Below are positions 34,072 to 43,522 of a stretch of DNA of 64,000 bases, one piece after another. A model generated the notes under the pieces. It made no database searches. It was given only the letters and a program-made list of their open reading frames with translations, and was not told the origin of the DNA. A program made the position numbers and the translations under genes. Within the stretch, counting starts at the first letter, position 1. The number at the start of each line of letters is the position of its first letter. This DNA is from Salvelinus alpinus (Eukaryota > Chordata > Actinopteri > Salmoniformes > Salmonidae): positions 14,646,612 to 14,710,611 of the forward strand of contig NC_092094.1 in assembly GCF_045679555.1 (NCBI RefSeq), read 5' to 3'.

Positions 34072-34409
34072 TGTCACGGCTGTGTGTAGAGACGGACCAA
34101 GGCGCAGCGTGCTCTGAGTTCCACATCTTTATTTTCTTGTGAAACTTACACAACAAAAGGGAAACAAGCAACAAACCATAACATAAGAGGTGCACATGCA
34201 CTAACTCAAAACAAGATCCCACAAAAAAACAGTGGGGAAATGGCTGCCTATATATGATCCCCAATCAGAGACAACGATAAACAGCTGCCTCTGATTGGGA
34301 ACCATACCAGGCCAACATAGACATAAAACAACCTAGATAACCCACCCTAGTCACACCCTGACCTAACCAACATAGAGAATAAAAGGCTCTCTATGGTCAG
34401 GGCGTGACA
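34072..34409. mobile_element. Solo LTR with 5-bp target duplication
   Basis: 338 bp from TGTCACGGCTGTGTGTAGAG to CAGGGCGTGACA, with TG...CA termini. It is flanked on both sides by AATAG (34067-34071 and 34410-34414), the expected 5-bp target duplication. Inside, CCCCAATCAGAGACAACG and CTGCCTCTGATTGGG form a stem-loop, resembling the one in the LTRs of the 40-51 kb array, and GACCAAGGCGCAGCGTG resembles its GACCAAAGCGCAGCGTG. It is a related but distinct LTR family, left after internal recombination. Confidence 0.85.
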
Positions 34410-34991
34410 AATAGGTACCAAATGGAAGAAAACTGCCTGAAACAGAGAGGGAATAACTGAAACTGTCCAATAAGAAACACACTTTTTATGCAACATGTTT
34501 TATTACATTTATTACTGGTGACCTAATGAATACATGACCCAGAAAACTACTGCTAAGAGCGGTGGAAGGGTGGAGAAAGCTTCCCTCAGTCCCAGCCACA
34601 GGTAGGTTACAGTAGTGAGAGAGGAAACCTTGCAGAACTCAGCAGGAGCAAATTGACCTTCCAGAGCTTCACACAACTTCACATAGCAAGCCCAAAGCAG
34701 ACATAACAGGAAGATGACAGAACACCAAGATATCAGTGTTACTTACAGTATCAGGCCACTGTTGAACAATGATCAACTTCAAGCCTCACTCCATAACCAA
34801 CTGGTATACATAGAGAATCAAAATGGTATCTACTAGAGTTAGGATGAAGTTTAGAAACATTTGTTACGTTAAAGTAATTATTTACTTCTTTAATTTTCTT
34901 TATTCATTGTCTGTTTGCTGCTTTAGTTGTCAGCTCTGTTGGAGTGACTGGTCAGGTCTTTGCCCATGTAGCCTGCTAATGTAGCAGTACA

Positions 34992-35221
34992 ATGGCGCCA
35001 TCTAGAGATGATATATTAGCAATGCATAGAGTACACGCATCTCGGTTACAAAGAGTACATCTGTTCAAACCAATGACACATTCCATTTCAGAAAAAATTA
35101 CTTCTTACATCCTCATTTCACTGAACAAGGCAAGAAGTTGGTGCCTTGGAGGTGTCCTTTCTTCTCCCAGGGATGATTTATCCAATTATGAATTAGTCAT
35201 CATACACAATGGAAAGCAGAG
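34992..35221 (+). CDS. Candidate exon of an unrecognised small gene (upstream part)
   Basis: An open frame begins at an ATG (MAPSRDDILAMHRVHASR) and runs to a strong donor at 35222 (CAGAG then GTAAGG) in phase 2. Within it, a 51-nt exon at 35171-35221 is itself flanked by a good acceptor (TTCTTCTCCCAG) and that donor, and is open only in the frame DDLSNYELVIIHNGKQ. So either the whole frame or only the 51-nt micro-exon may be used. I do not recognise the protein. The next exons are proposed at 35337-35431 and 35839-35960. Could be chance. Confidence 0.25.
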
Positions 35222-35336
35222 GTAAGGTGATATAGACACTGTCTCACCTTTCTGCCTTGAGGGATTACTACACAACAGCTGTTTTGTGTAGTAACATACA
35301 TGATGATGATGAGGATCCATAGCATCATACTGTAAG

Positions 35337-35431
35337 AGAAATAGGTGTGGAAACACATCACAAAGAGGAAATCACTCTTCCTCCTCCACAATCCACGTCT
35401 TCAGTTGAAGACAGACCCTTTTTCCAATACT
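35337..35431 (+). CDS. Candidate internal exon of the unrecognised gene
   Basis: The frame EIGVETHHKEEITLPPPQST SSVEDRPFFQY ends at a consensus donor GTAAGT (35432) in phase 1. This matches the phase needed by the acceptor at 35838. The acceptor side is weak: an AG at 35335-35336 would give the phase needed by the exon ending at 35221, but it has no pyrimidine tract; other AGs give other phases. Family unknown. Confidence 0.25.
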
Positions 35432-35537
35432 GTAAGTGGCAGTGGCCGTCTCCTCTTTCCCTCTATTGGACCGTTCACTCTAATGACAGAGACAATGTCC
35501 TTGTGCCTGTTGTTAAGCCACCTGTTTCCGTTTATTT

Positions 35538-35833
<296 letters not shown>

Positions 35834-35838
35834 AACAG

Positions 35839-35960
35839 GTCGTGGACTTGATCCACCGTCAGCTGTTGCGGTAGCGAATAGTGATGATGGTGATGACAGT
35901 GACATCACACCACAGGAAGACTGGCAGTGGGCCAACCCCTCCAGCCCCAGTGTTTACTAA
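35839..35960 (+). CDS. Candidate terminal exon of the unrecognised gene
   Basis: A ~290-bp CT microsatellite followed by GAACAG makes an extremely long polypyrimidine tract and acceptor. The exon then reads RGLDPPSAVAVANSDDGDDS and on to SSPSVY, stopping at TAA 35958-35960: an acidic, Ser/Pro-rich C-terminal tail of 39 residues. Two bases (GT) complete the codon opened by the T at 35431, giving Cys. About 240 bases later is ATTAAA (36202-36207). No family is recognised; a cytoplasmic tail is possible but speculative. Confidence 0.35.
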
Positions 35961-36201
35961 CTACACCCCTCACAGATGTTCCTTTACCCTGTAGCACACC
36001 TGGTTTCTCCTCTCTGCACCACCAGTCATCCCTTCACCTGGCTGTCTGTCTGTAAGCATTCCAGTTCTGACTGTTTTGTTTCTTTTTGAAAACACAATTG
36101 TACTGCCTGATGGAAAATGAGTCAGGAAAGACAAAAATTCAGAGAACTTGTGCTGATGTCCACCTGTTTAATTGTACATGCTGTGCCTCGATTTGTCGTC
36201 C

Positions 36202-36207
36202 ATTAAA
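36202..36207 (+). terminator. Candidate polyadenylation signal ATTAAA for the unrecognised gene
   Basis: Common variant signal 242 bases after the proposed TAA stop. Confidence 0.25.
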
Positions 36208-36209
36208 CA

Positions 36210-36985
36210 GAATACTCCTCCTCCTACTGTGGACAGAAAGGCGAGAAGCCAGACAGGAAGGAGAAAGACGTTCCATACCTTTGTCACTTTCTTACCAAAT
36301 GGCTGGTACCACCTCTACATTTACATTTAAATTCTCATGGCGGGACCTGAATTGTTACGGTGGTGCCCAGCCCCCTCTAGCCTCCCTGTAATCTGAACCA
36401 TGACCTGGCTTCTCCCAGATGCGTGAGCGAGTTTGTGGAATAGTTTTAGAGATGCTCTCTCTGAGGTACTCAGTCGTGCTTGGCTCCACTTGAGCGTGGT
36501 TTGTTTTGTGATCGTTTCCTCTGGTAAACAAGCTGGCTGGGGGTTTTAACAGCTCTTGAAGACATCCCATAAACATTTTAACTAGACCTGAGAGCATTCC
36601 CCTGGAGAGGAGAAAGATTTGGAGTGTAATGGTAAAGAATGTGAATCGTACAATTCAACATATTGTAGTAAATGTTTTATTTTGGGTTGTTTAGACAATG
36701 GACATTTGGCTCCATTTCTCCCTTGCCTGAAACTAGTTGTAGAGAAGGTGATTTAATTTAATTAGCTTTGATTATTTGGACCCATTGAACTATCAGCGAG
36801 TTTAGGCCTATCTTACCACAACGAAATGGTCTAAGGTCTCACGAAATTTGGATTCAGTTCATCTTTGCAATACTCCACTAATCATTACTTTTATTACAGA
36901 TGATTCTGTGCCATGGTAGTGGCTGATATGAACAATGACAATGTGATTTCATCAGATGACGGCAAGACAAAGCAAGATAAAGGAT
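36210..36985. other. No gene recognised
   Basis: Mixed-composition DNA without clear exons or repeat termini. A TACATTTACATTTAAATTC phrase near 36317 may be a SINE trace. Confidence 0.35.
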
Positions 36986-36989
36986 GCCA

Positions 36990-38330
36990 CCCAGCAAACC
37001 AACATTGGTTCTTTGAAAGGTCCCAGGACATTCGTTAGGTCGCGACAAATGTTCTCATAACACAAAGAAATGTCCAGTCGTGCTGATGATTATAGAATGC
37101 TTGTATAAAGCAATCGCCTGATACTGCAAGAACATTCCTAGAACACATTTAATCTGTTCCCAGAATGTTTCATTAGGTTGTGGGAAAAGTCTGGTGAGAA
37201 CATTGTGGGGACATCACAAAAGATATGTTCCCAAAACACAAAAACTGTTCACAGCCTGGTTTCCCAAGAACATCTTAAGGTTAGGTTCATCTTAGAATCA
37301 TAGGATCAAAGCCATAAGATGCTTTTGGGAAACCGGGCCCTGTTGTTCGGATGATTCTACAATGTTTCTTTTAGGGTGCAAAAAATATTTACTTGATGTT
37401 ACAAGAACATTCCTAGAACACATTTGGTCTGTTCTTTAAAGGTTCCCAGAATGTTTTATTAGGCCGTGGAAACAGTCAGGTGGGGACATTGGGGACATTG
37501 TGGGGACATGACTAAATATATTGTATGCCACATAACAAAACCACTGTCCAGTTGTTCGGGTGATTCTGCAATGTTTATTTTAGGGTGCAAAAAATACATA
37601 CACCTGATGTTACAAGAACGTTACCAGAACACATGTAGTCTGTTCTTTAAAGGTTCCCAGAATATTTATTTAGGTTGTGGGAACACTGTGGGGAAATGAC
37701 AAGAGATAGGCTCCCAATCACTTTCTAGTTGTGCCGACATTCAGATAATGTTAGTATCAGGGTGCACAAAACATTCCTTTCATGTTGCTAGAATGTTTAC
37801 AGAGATTTCTGAGTTCTTTAAATGTTCCAGTAACATTGAATATGTTTGTGGGAACAGTGTGAGTACATTACCAGAGATAAGATCCCAAAACACAAAAAGT
37901 GCTCAGTTGTGATGACATTCATACAATGTTGAAGTTAGGTTGCACAGGACATTCCTATAATGTTATAAGTATGTTGACAGAACACTTGGTCTAAGTTCTT
38001 TAAAGGTTCCCAGAAGATTGAATTAAGTTATGGTTATGGGAGTCTGGTATTTTGCAAGAATATTATTGTGATATACACATAGGTTGCAATTCCCACAATG
38101 TTGCACAATGTAACACAATTTCCAAATAAGTCCGTTTTTATGACGTTCATACCGTATTTGTTTTAGGTTCAACATAATATTCCATTGATGTTCACACAAT
38201 ATATATTTTATGTTGTCTTGGAGGTCCTCAGAACATTTCAAGAACATTTTTTTTAAATTACATTTAAATTTTACCTAATATTACCACAACATTCTCAGCA
38301 TGCAAATTTGTAGTTCTTTAAAGCATAAGA
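36990..38330 (+). repeat. Degenerate satellite, ~180-210 bp period, forward orientation
   Basis: Recurring blocks in the same order: CTGTTCTTTAAAGGTTCCCA GAATGTTT, then GGTTGTGGGAACAGTGTGGGGACAT, then a CCCAAAACACAAAAACTGT-type block, then a GTGCAAAAAACATTC-type block. TTCTTTAAA-type starts are near 37431, 37641, 37818 and 37997, giving about 180-210 bp spacing. Identity decays towards 38300. No protein frame. Confidence 0.75.
37253..37342. repeat. Palindromic MITE inside the satellite
   Basis: CCTGGTTTCCCAAGAACATC TTAAG is matched by the inverse TAAGATGCTTTTGGGAAACC GGGCCC about 65 bases later. It interrupts one satellite unit. Confidence 0.5.
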
Positions 38331-38635
38331 AACCAGATTGGAATACAACCCCATCATGTTGCTTTCCATATGAAATAGCATTTAAAAATCATTCATAGGA
38401 CACTTGAACAGGATTTAATCATCCAAACACAGCCATAGTTATTGTGACCTACTGGTCTTTTATCCTCTGCGCCACCGGGGAAGATCTCTTACATCTTCTT
38501 TTTTTCAGTATATAGCCATGCCAGTATGCCCAATCAGTAATTACATGCTTCCTTTTTCGCCTTCTTAGACATAACTAATCCAGGGAAATACTGGTAGCTG
38601 GGTTATTCACCATCACTTCACCCATCCTCTTTATA

Positions 38636-39396
38636 CAGTGCATTCGGGAAGTATTCTTGGAGTTTGCCAAAAGGCACCTAAAGACTCTCAGACCATGAGA
38701 AACAAGATTCTCTGGTCTGATGAAACCAAGATTGAAGCCTGAATGCCAAGTGTCACGTCTGGAGGAAACCTGGCACCACCCCTACGATGAAGCATGCTGG
38801 TGACAGCATCATTCTGGGGGGATGTTTTTCAGTGGAAGGGACTGGGAGACTAGTCAGGATAGAGGGAAAGATGAATGGAGTAAAGTACAGAGAGATCGTT
38901 GATGAAAACCTGCTCCAGAGCGCTCGGGACCTCAGACTGGGGCGAATGTTCACCTTCCAACAGAACAATGACCCTAAGCACACAGCCAAGACAACACAGG
39001 AGTGGCTTCGGGACAAGTATCTGAAAGTCCTTGAGTGGCCCAGCCAGAGCCTGGACTTGAACTCGATCGAACATCTCTGGAGAGACCTGAAAATAGCTGT
39101 GCAGTGACGCTTCCCATCCAACCTGACAGAGCTTGAGAGGATCTGCAGAGAAGAATGGGAGAAACTACGCTAAGCTTGTAGCGTCATACCCAAGAAGACT
39201 AGAGGCTGTAATCACTGGCGAAGGTGCTTCAACAAAGTGCTGAGTAAAGGGTTTGAATACTTATGTAAATTATTTGCAATAAATTGTGTGTAGATTGATG
39301 AAAGAAAAAAAACAATTTCATCAATTTTAGAATAAGCCTGTAATGTAACAAAATGTGGAAAAAGTCAATGGGTCTGAATACTTTCCAAATGCACTA
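38636..39396 (+). mobile_element. Deleted Tc1/mariner copy
   Basis: It begins CAGTGCATTCGGGAAGTATT C after a TA and jumps at once to transposase coding sequence, so the left terminal region and the N-terminal half of the gene are deleted. The right end TGGGTCTGAATACTTTCCAA ATGCACT is retained. Same family as 12802-14371, opposite orientation. Confidence 0.8.
38787..39107 (+). pseudogene. C-terminal half of a Tc1-like transposase
   Basis: 106 codons starting [20 protein letters not shown], with [18 protein letters not shown] and [15 protein letters not shown]. The usual second catalytic Asp position (QDNDPKH) reads QNNDPKH, so the residue is Asn here, and the first Asp lies outside the frame. 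The fragment has no DNA-binding domain. It is duplicated at 43561-43836. Confidence 0.8.
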
Positions 39397-39579
39397 AATA
39401 TCTGTGTGAAATTTGTTTTGATTTAGAATGGACCATTATCATGCACCTGTCTCGAAGCAACAGGGGCAGGGGGACAAATACATAATCTATGCACTTAAAT
39501 AGCGAATGGAGGACGCTTTTCCCGTGGTTTTCATACCAGCCAGGTAGGCAATACTCCTGTTGTAAAGAGAAGCAATGTA

Positions 39580-39955
39580 ATTAATATTAGGAAAGTTGAG
39601 AAATAAATATAGTAAGCCTAGCCTATAGCCTAGCCTGATGCGATCATCCTCTTTTTAATAGAGGCCATCACTTGCATTTGCATAGCCTATAGAAATATTG
39701 CGCAACATGAGCTCATAGGCTCTCATGGAGTGTTTGAATAGATTTTCGATTACATTTGCATTGATGTCAGAGTGATTAGAGGGAGAATAGAGTGCTGAGT
39801 ACCAGGCAGTTAGCAAGTTTGGTAGGCTACTAATGACCATCAGCAGCATCAGAATTTGGAGAAATCGAAATACCGTGATAAAACGGTCATGTGAGGTTTG
39901 ATTGCATTCATGACCCATGACCGCTGGTGTGGCGGTAATATGGTTACCGTAACAG
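39580..39955. repeat. Probable DNA-element fragment
   Basis: Ends CGCTGGTGTGGCGGTAATAT GGTTACCGTAACAGCCCTA, a terminus phrase I recall from repeated salmonid sequence. No left terminus or transposase was identified. Copied at about 44309-44684. Confidence 0.35.
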
Positions 39956-40293
39956 CCCTATTCTGGAAACTTTAAAGAACTCAGAAAGGCTGTTCTGTCA
40001 AAAATGTTGCAACGTCAATGGTTTTTTCACCCTGACAGAAACATTCTCTGAATGTCAGCACAACTGGACAGTTGTATTGTTTTGGAAATGTATCTCTTGT
40101 CCCATTACCACAATGTTCCCACAACCTAAAGAAACATTATGCGAACCTTTAAAGAACAGACAAAATGTGTGAACGTTTTTTGCACCCTAAAATAAACATT
40201 GTAGAATAATCCGCAGAACTGGACAGTTTTTGTGTTTTGGGAACATGTCTTTTGGGATGTCCCCGCAATGTTCTCACCAGACTGTTCCCACAA
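39956..40293 (-). repeat. Satellite in inverted orientation
   Basis: CTTTAAAGAACTCAGAA, ACAACTGGACAGTTGTATTG, CACAATGTTCCCACAACCTA AAGAAACATTATGCGAACCT and TTTGCACCCTAAAATAAACA TTGTAGAAT are inverse forms of the 36990-38330 units. It is cut by the LTR array at 40293 and resumes at about 52219. Confidence 0.8.
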
Positions 40294-40776
40294 TGTAACG
40301 GCTGTCCTCCTCCTCTTCATCAGAAGAGGAGGAGTAGGGATTTGACCAAAGCGCAGCGTGGTAATTAGACATAATAATATTTATTTAAACAAGACGAAAC
40401 ACGAAACACTTGAAATGATTACAAAACAACAAAACGACGTAGACAGACCTGAATATGTGAAATTACATAAAACATGAAGAACGCACGAACAGGAACAGAC
40501 TACATACACTAACGACAACGAAACAGTCCCGTGTGGTGCGACATACACAGACACGGAAGACAATCACCCACAAACAAACAGTGTGAAACAGCCAACCTAT
40601 ATATGGTTCTCAATCAGAGGAAAACGTCAAACACCTGTCTCTGATTGAGAACCATATAAGGCTAATTACAAGTGACCTAAACATAGAAACACAAAACATA
40701 GAATGCCCACCCCAACTCACGCCCTGACCAACTAAACACATACAAAAATAACATAAAACAGGTCAGGAACGTGACA
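40294..40776 (-). repeat. LTR a (483 bp)
   Basis: From TGTAACGGCTGTCCTCCTCC to GGTCAGGAACGTGACA on +. It carries a 12-bp-arm hairpin at 40307-40334, a 19-bp-arm hairpin at 40600-40658, and on the - strand AATAAA followed by the start codon of the first open frame. The hairpin loop reads ATCA, as in LTR c; LTRs b, d and e read ATCC. Confidence 0.9.
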
Positions 40777-42709
40777 GAACCCCCCCCTCAAGGTGCGAAC
40801 TCCGGACGCACCACCAAAAGTCTAGGGGAGGGTCTGGGTGGGCATCTGTCCACGGTGGTGGCTCAGGCTCTGGGCGTGGTTCCCATCCCACCATAATACA
40901 TCCCCACTTTTTTATCCCCCTCACAATGCCCACCCTCCAAATAACCCCACCTAAATTAAGGGGCATCAACAGGATAAGGAGCAGCACCGGAATGAGGGGC
41001 AACACCGGAATGAGGGGCAACACCAGAATGAGGGGCAACACCAGAATGAGGGGCAACACCAGAATGAGGGGCAACACCAGAATGACTGGCGGATCCTGGC
41101 TGGCTGGCTCTGGACGCTCTTGGCTGACGGAAGGCTCTGGACGGTCATGGCTCGCTGACGGCTCTGGACGGTCATGGCTCGCTGACGGCTCTGGACGGTC
41201 ATGGCTCGTTGACGGCTCTGGACGGTCATGGCTCGTTGACGGCTCTGGACGGTCATGGCTCGCTGACGGCTCTGGACGGTCATGGCTCGCTGACGGCTCT
41301 GGACGGTCATGGCTCGCTGACGGCTCTGGACGGTCATGGCTCGCTGACGGCTCTGGACGGTCATGGCTCGCTGACGGCTCTGGACGGTCATGGCTCGCTG
41401 GCTCTGGCTGATCCGGTCTGGCGGAAAGCTCTGGCTGATCCGGTCTGGCGGAAGGCTCTGGCTGATCCGGTCTGGCGGAAGGCTCTGGCTGATCCGGTCT
41501 GGCGGAAGGCTCTGGCTGATCCGGTCTGGCGGAAGGCTCTAGCGGCTTCTGTCTGGCGGACGGCTCTAGCGGCTCCTGTCTGGCGGACGGCTCTGTAGGC
41601 TCATGGCAGACGGGCGGCTTTGCAGGCTCATGGCAGACGGGCGGCTTTGCAGGCTCATGGCAGACGGACAGTTCAGACGGCGTATGGCAGACGGGCAGTT
41701 CAGGCGCTGCTGGGCAGACGGGCAGTTCAGGCGCCGCTGGGCAGACGGGCAGTTCAGGCGCCGCTGGGCAGACGGGCAGTTCAGGCGCCGCTGGGCAGAC
41801 GGGCAGTTCAGGCGCCGCTGGGCAGACGGGCAGTTCAGGCGCCGCTGGGCAGACGGGCAGTTCAGGCGCCGCTGGGCAGACGGCAGACTCTGGCCGGCTG
41901 AGACGCACTATAGGCCTGGTGCGTGGTACCGGAACTGGAGGTACCGGGCTAAGGACACGCACCTTCAGGCTAGTGCGGGGAACAACAACAGGGCACACTG
42001 GACTCTCGTGGCGCACTCTAGGCCTGGTGCGTGGTACCGGCACTGGTGGCACCGGGCTGAGGGCACGCATATCAGGATTAGTACGGGGAGAAGAAACAGT
42101 GTGTACAGGGCTCTGGAGACGCACAGGTGGCTTAGTGCGTGGTGCCGGAACTGGAGGCACTGGGCTGGAGACACGCACCATAGGCAGAGTACGTGGAGGA
42201 GGAACAGGGCTCTGAAAACGCACTGGAAGCCTGGTGCGTGGTATAGGCACTGTTGGTACTAGGCTGGGGCGGGGAGGTGGCGCCGGAAATACCGGACCGT
42301 GCAGGCGTACTGGCTCTCTTGAGCATTGAGCCTGCCCAACCTTACCTGGTTGAATGCTCCCGGTCGCCCGACCAGTGCGGGGAGGTGGAATAACCCGCAC
42401 CGGGCTATGTAGGCGAACCGGGGAAACCATGCGTAAGGCAGGTGCCATGTATGCCGGCCCGAGGAGACGCACTGGAGACCAGACGCGTTGAGCCGGCCTC
42501 ATGACACCTGGCTCAATGCCCAATCTAGCCCTACCAGTGCGGGGAGGTGGAATAACCCGCACCGGGCTATGCACACGTACAGGAGACACCGTGCGCTCTA
42601 CTGCGTAACACGGTGTCTGCCCGTACTCTCGCTCTCCACGGTAAGTACAGGGAGTGGGCGCAGGTCTCCTACCTGACTTCGCCACTCTCCCTTTAAGCCC
42701 CCCCCCCAA
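40763..42709 (-). CDS. Proline-rich repeat protein frame of internal region 1
   Basis: About 640 codons on the - strand without recognised domain. The N-terminal third has VRVHSPVRVIPPPRTGRA-type repeats and PPVPVPRTRP units (PxxP-rich). The middle has seven PAAPELPVC nonamers, then HEPAKPPVC, RPDQPEPSA and SHDRPEPSA nonamers, so a 9-residue period persists while the motif changes. Then follows a hydrophobic ILVLPL hexamer run and a tail ending HLEGGVLSRS. The stop lies 11 bases inside the adjoining LTR. There is no good ATG near the left edge (the frame is entered by TTG or GTG), so it may be expressed by fusion with the upstream frame or be non-coding. Confidence 0.4.
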   Translation of the reverse strand: MGGGLKGRVAKSGRRPAPTPCTYRGEREYGQTPCYAVERTVSPVRVHSPVRVIPPPRTGRARLGIEPGVMRPAQRVWSPVRLLGPAYMAPALRMVSPVRLHSPVRVIPPPRTGRATGSIQPGKVGQAQCSREPVRLHGPVFPAPPPRPSLVPTVPIPRTRLPVRFQSPVPPPRTLPMVRVSSPVPPVPAPRTKPPVRLQSPVHTVSSPRTNPDMRALSPVPPVPVPRTRPRVRHESPVCPVVVPRTSLKVRVLSPVPPVPVPRTRPIVRLSRPESAVCPAAPELPVCPAAPELPVCPAAPELPVCPAAPELPVCPAAPELPVCPAAPELPVCPAAPELPVCHTPSELSVCHEPAKPPVCHEPAKPPVCHEPTEPSARQEPLEPSARQKPLEPSARPDQPEPSARPDQPEPSARPDQPEPSARPDQPELSARPDQPEPASHDRPEPSASHDRPEPSASHDRPEPSASHDRPEPSASHDRPEPSASHDRPEPSTSHDRPEPSTSHDRPEPSASHDRPEPSASHDRPEPSVSQERPEPASQDPPVILVLPLILVLPLILVLPLILVLPLIPVLPLIPVLLLILLMPLNLGGVIWRVGIVRGIKKWGCIMVGWEPRPEPEPPPWTDAHPDPPLDFWWCVRSSHLEGGVLSRS

Positions 42710-42746
42710 GAAATTTTTGGGGTTTACTCACAGGCTTCCTACCGCA

Positions 42747-43151
42747 TCATCGTGCTGTCTCCATTCGCCGGTATCCCTCCTCGCACTGCGCCAGAGAATC
42801 CCAGGCGGGCTCCGGCACTCGCCCTGGGTCGATCGACCACCTGTCGATCTCCTCCCACGTAGTGTAGCCCAGATCTTTTTCCTGCTTCCCCGCTAGCTCC
42901 TCATATCGCCGCCTCTCTGCTTTCGCTGCCTCCAGCTCAGCTTTGGGGCGGCGATATTCTCCTGGTTGAGCCCAGGGTCCTTTACCGTCCAATATTTCCT
43001 CCCATGTCCACGAGTCCTGGTTTCCTTGTTGCGCTCTCCCACGCCGCTTGGTCACTGTTGGGTGGGTGATTCTGTAACGGCTGTCCTCCTCCTCTTCATC
43101 CGAAGAGGAGGAGTAGGGATTTGACCAAAGCGCAGCGTGGTAATTAGACAT
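42747..43151 (-). CDS. Acidic/charged frame of internal region 1, starting in the LTR
   Basis: 134 codons starting MSNYHAALWSNPYSSSSDEE in LTR b, about 12 bases after AATAAA. The LTR hairpin encodes the SSSSDEEEED segment. Then come QDSWTWEEILDGKGPWAQPG, a KAELEAAKAERRRYEELA helix likely to form a coiled coil, and TTWEEIDRWSIDPGR. It ends early at a TGA after MetAlaArg-like codons (RRMETAR). A gag-like or accessory role cannot be shown; no known family. Confidence 0.4.
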   Translation of the reverse strand: MSNYHAALWSNPYSSSSDEEEEDSRYRITHPTVTKRRGRAQQGNQDSWTWEEILDGKGPWAQPGEYRRPKAELEAAKAERRRYEELAGKQEKDLGYTTWEEIDRWSIDPGRVPEPAWDSLAQCEEGYRRMETAR

Positions 43152-43516
43152 AATAATATTTATTTAAACAAGACGAAACACGAAACACTTGAAATGATTA
43201 CAAAACAACAAAACGACGTAGACAGACCTGAATATGTGAAATTACATAAAACATGAAGAACGCACGAACAGGAACAGACTACATACACTAACGACAACGA
43301 AACAGTCCCGTGTGGTGCGACATACACAGACACGGAAGACAATCACCCACAAACAAACAGTGTGAAACAGCCAACCTATATATGGTTCTCAATCAGAGGA
43401 AAACGTCAAACACCTGTCTCTGATTGAGAACCATATAAGGCTAATTACAAGTGACCTAAACATAGAAACACAAAACATAGAATGCCCACCCCAACTCACG
43501 CCCTGACCAACTAAAC
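43073..43516 (-). repeat. LTR b, truncated (444 bp)
   Basis: Same as the other LTRs up to GACCAACTAAAC, then cut; six unexplained bases (TGATTG, 43517-43522) join it to a copy of upstream flanking DNA. Confidence 0.9.
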
Positions 43517-43522
43517 TGATTG

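Noticed and set aside
40926-42262. Repeat-rich open frames on the + strand of the LTR element bodies
   Set aside because: They are the antisense of the proline-rich frame and stay open because the units are multiples of three bases; the - strand is supported by polyadenylation signal, polypurine-like run and frame continuity into the LTRs.
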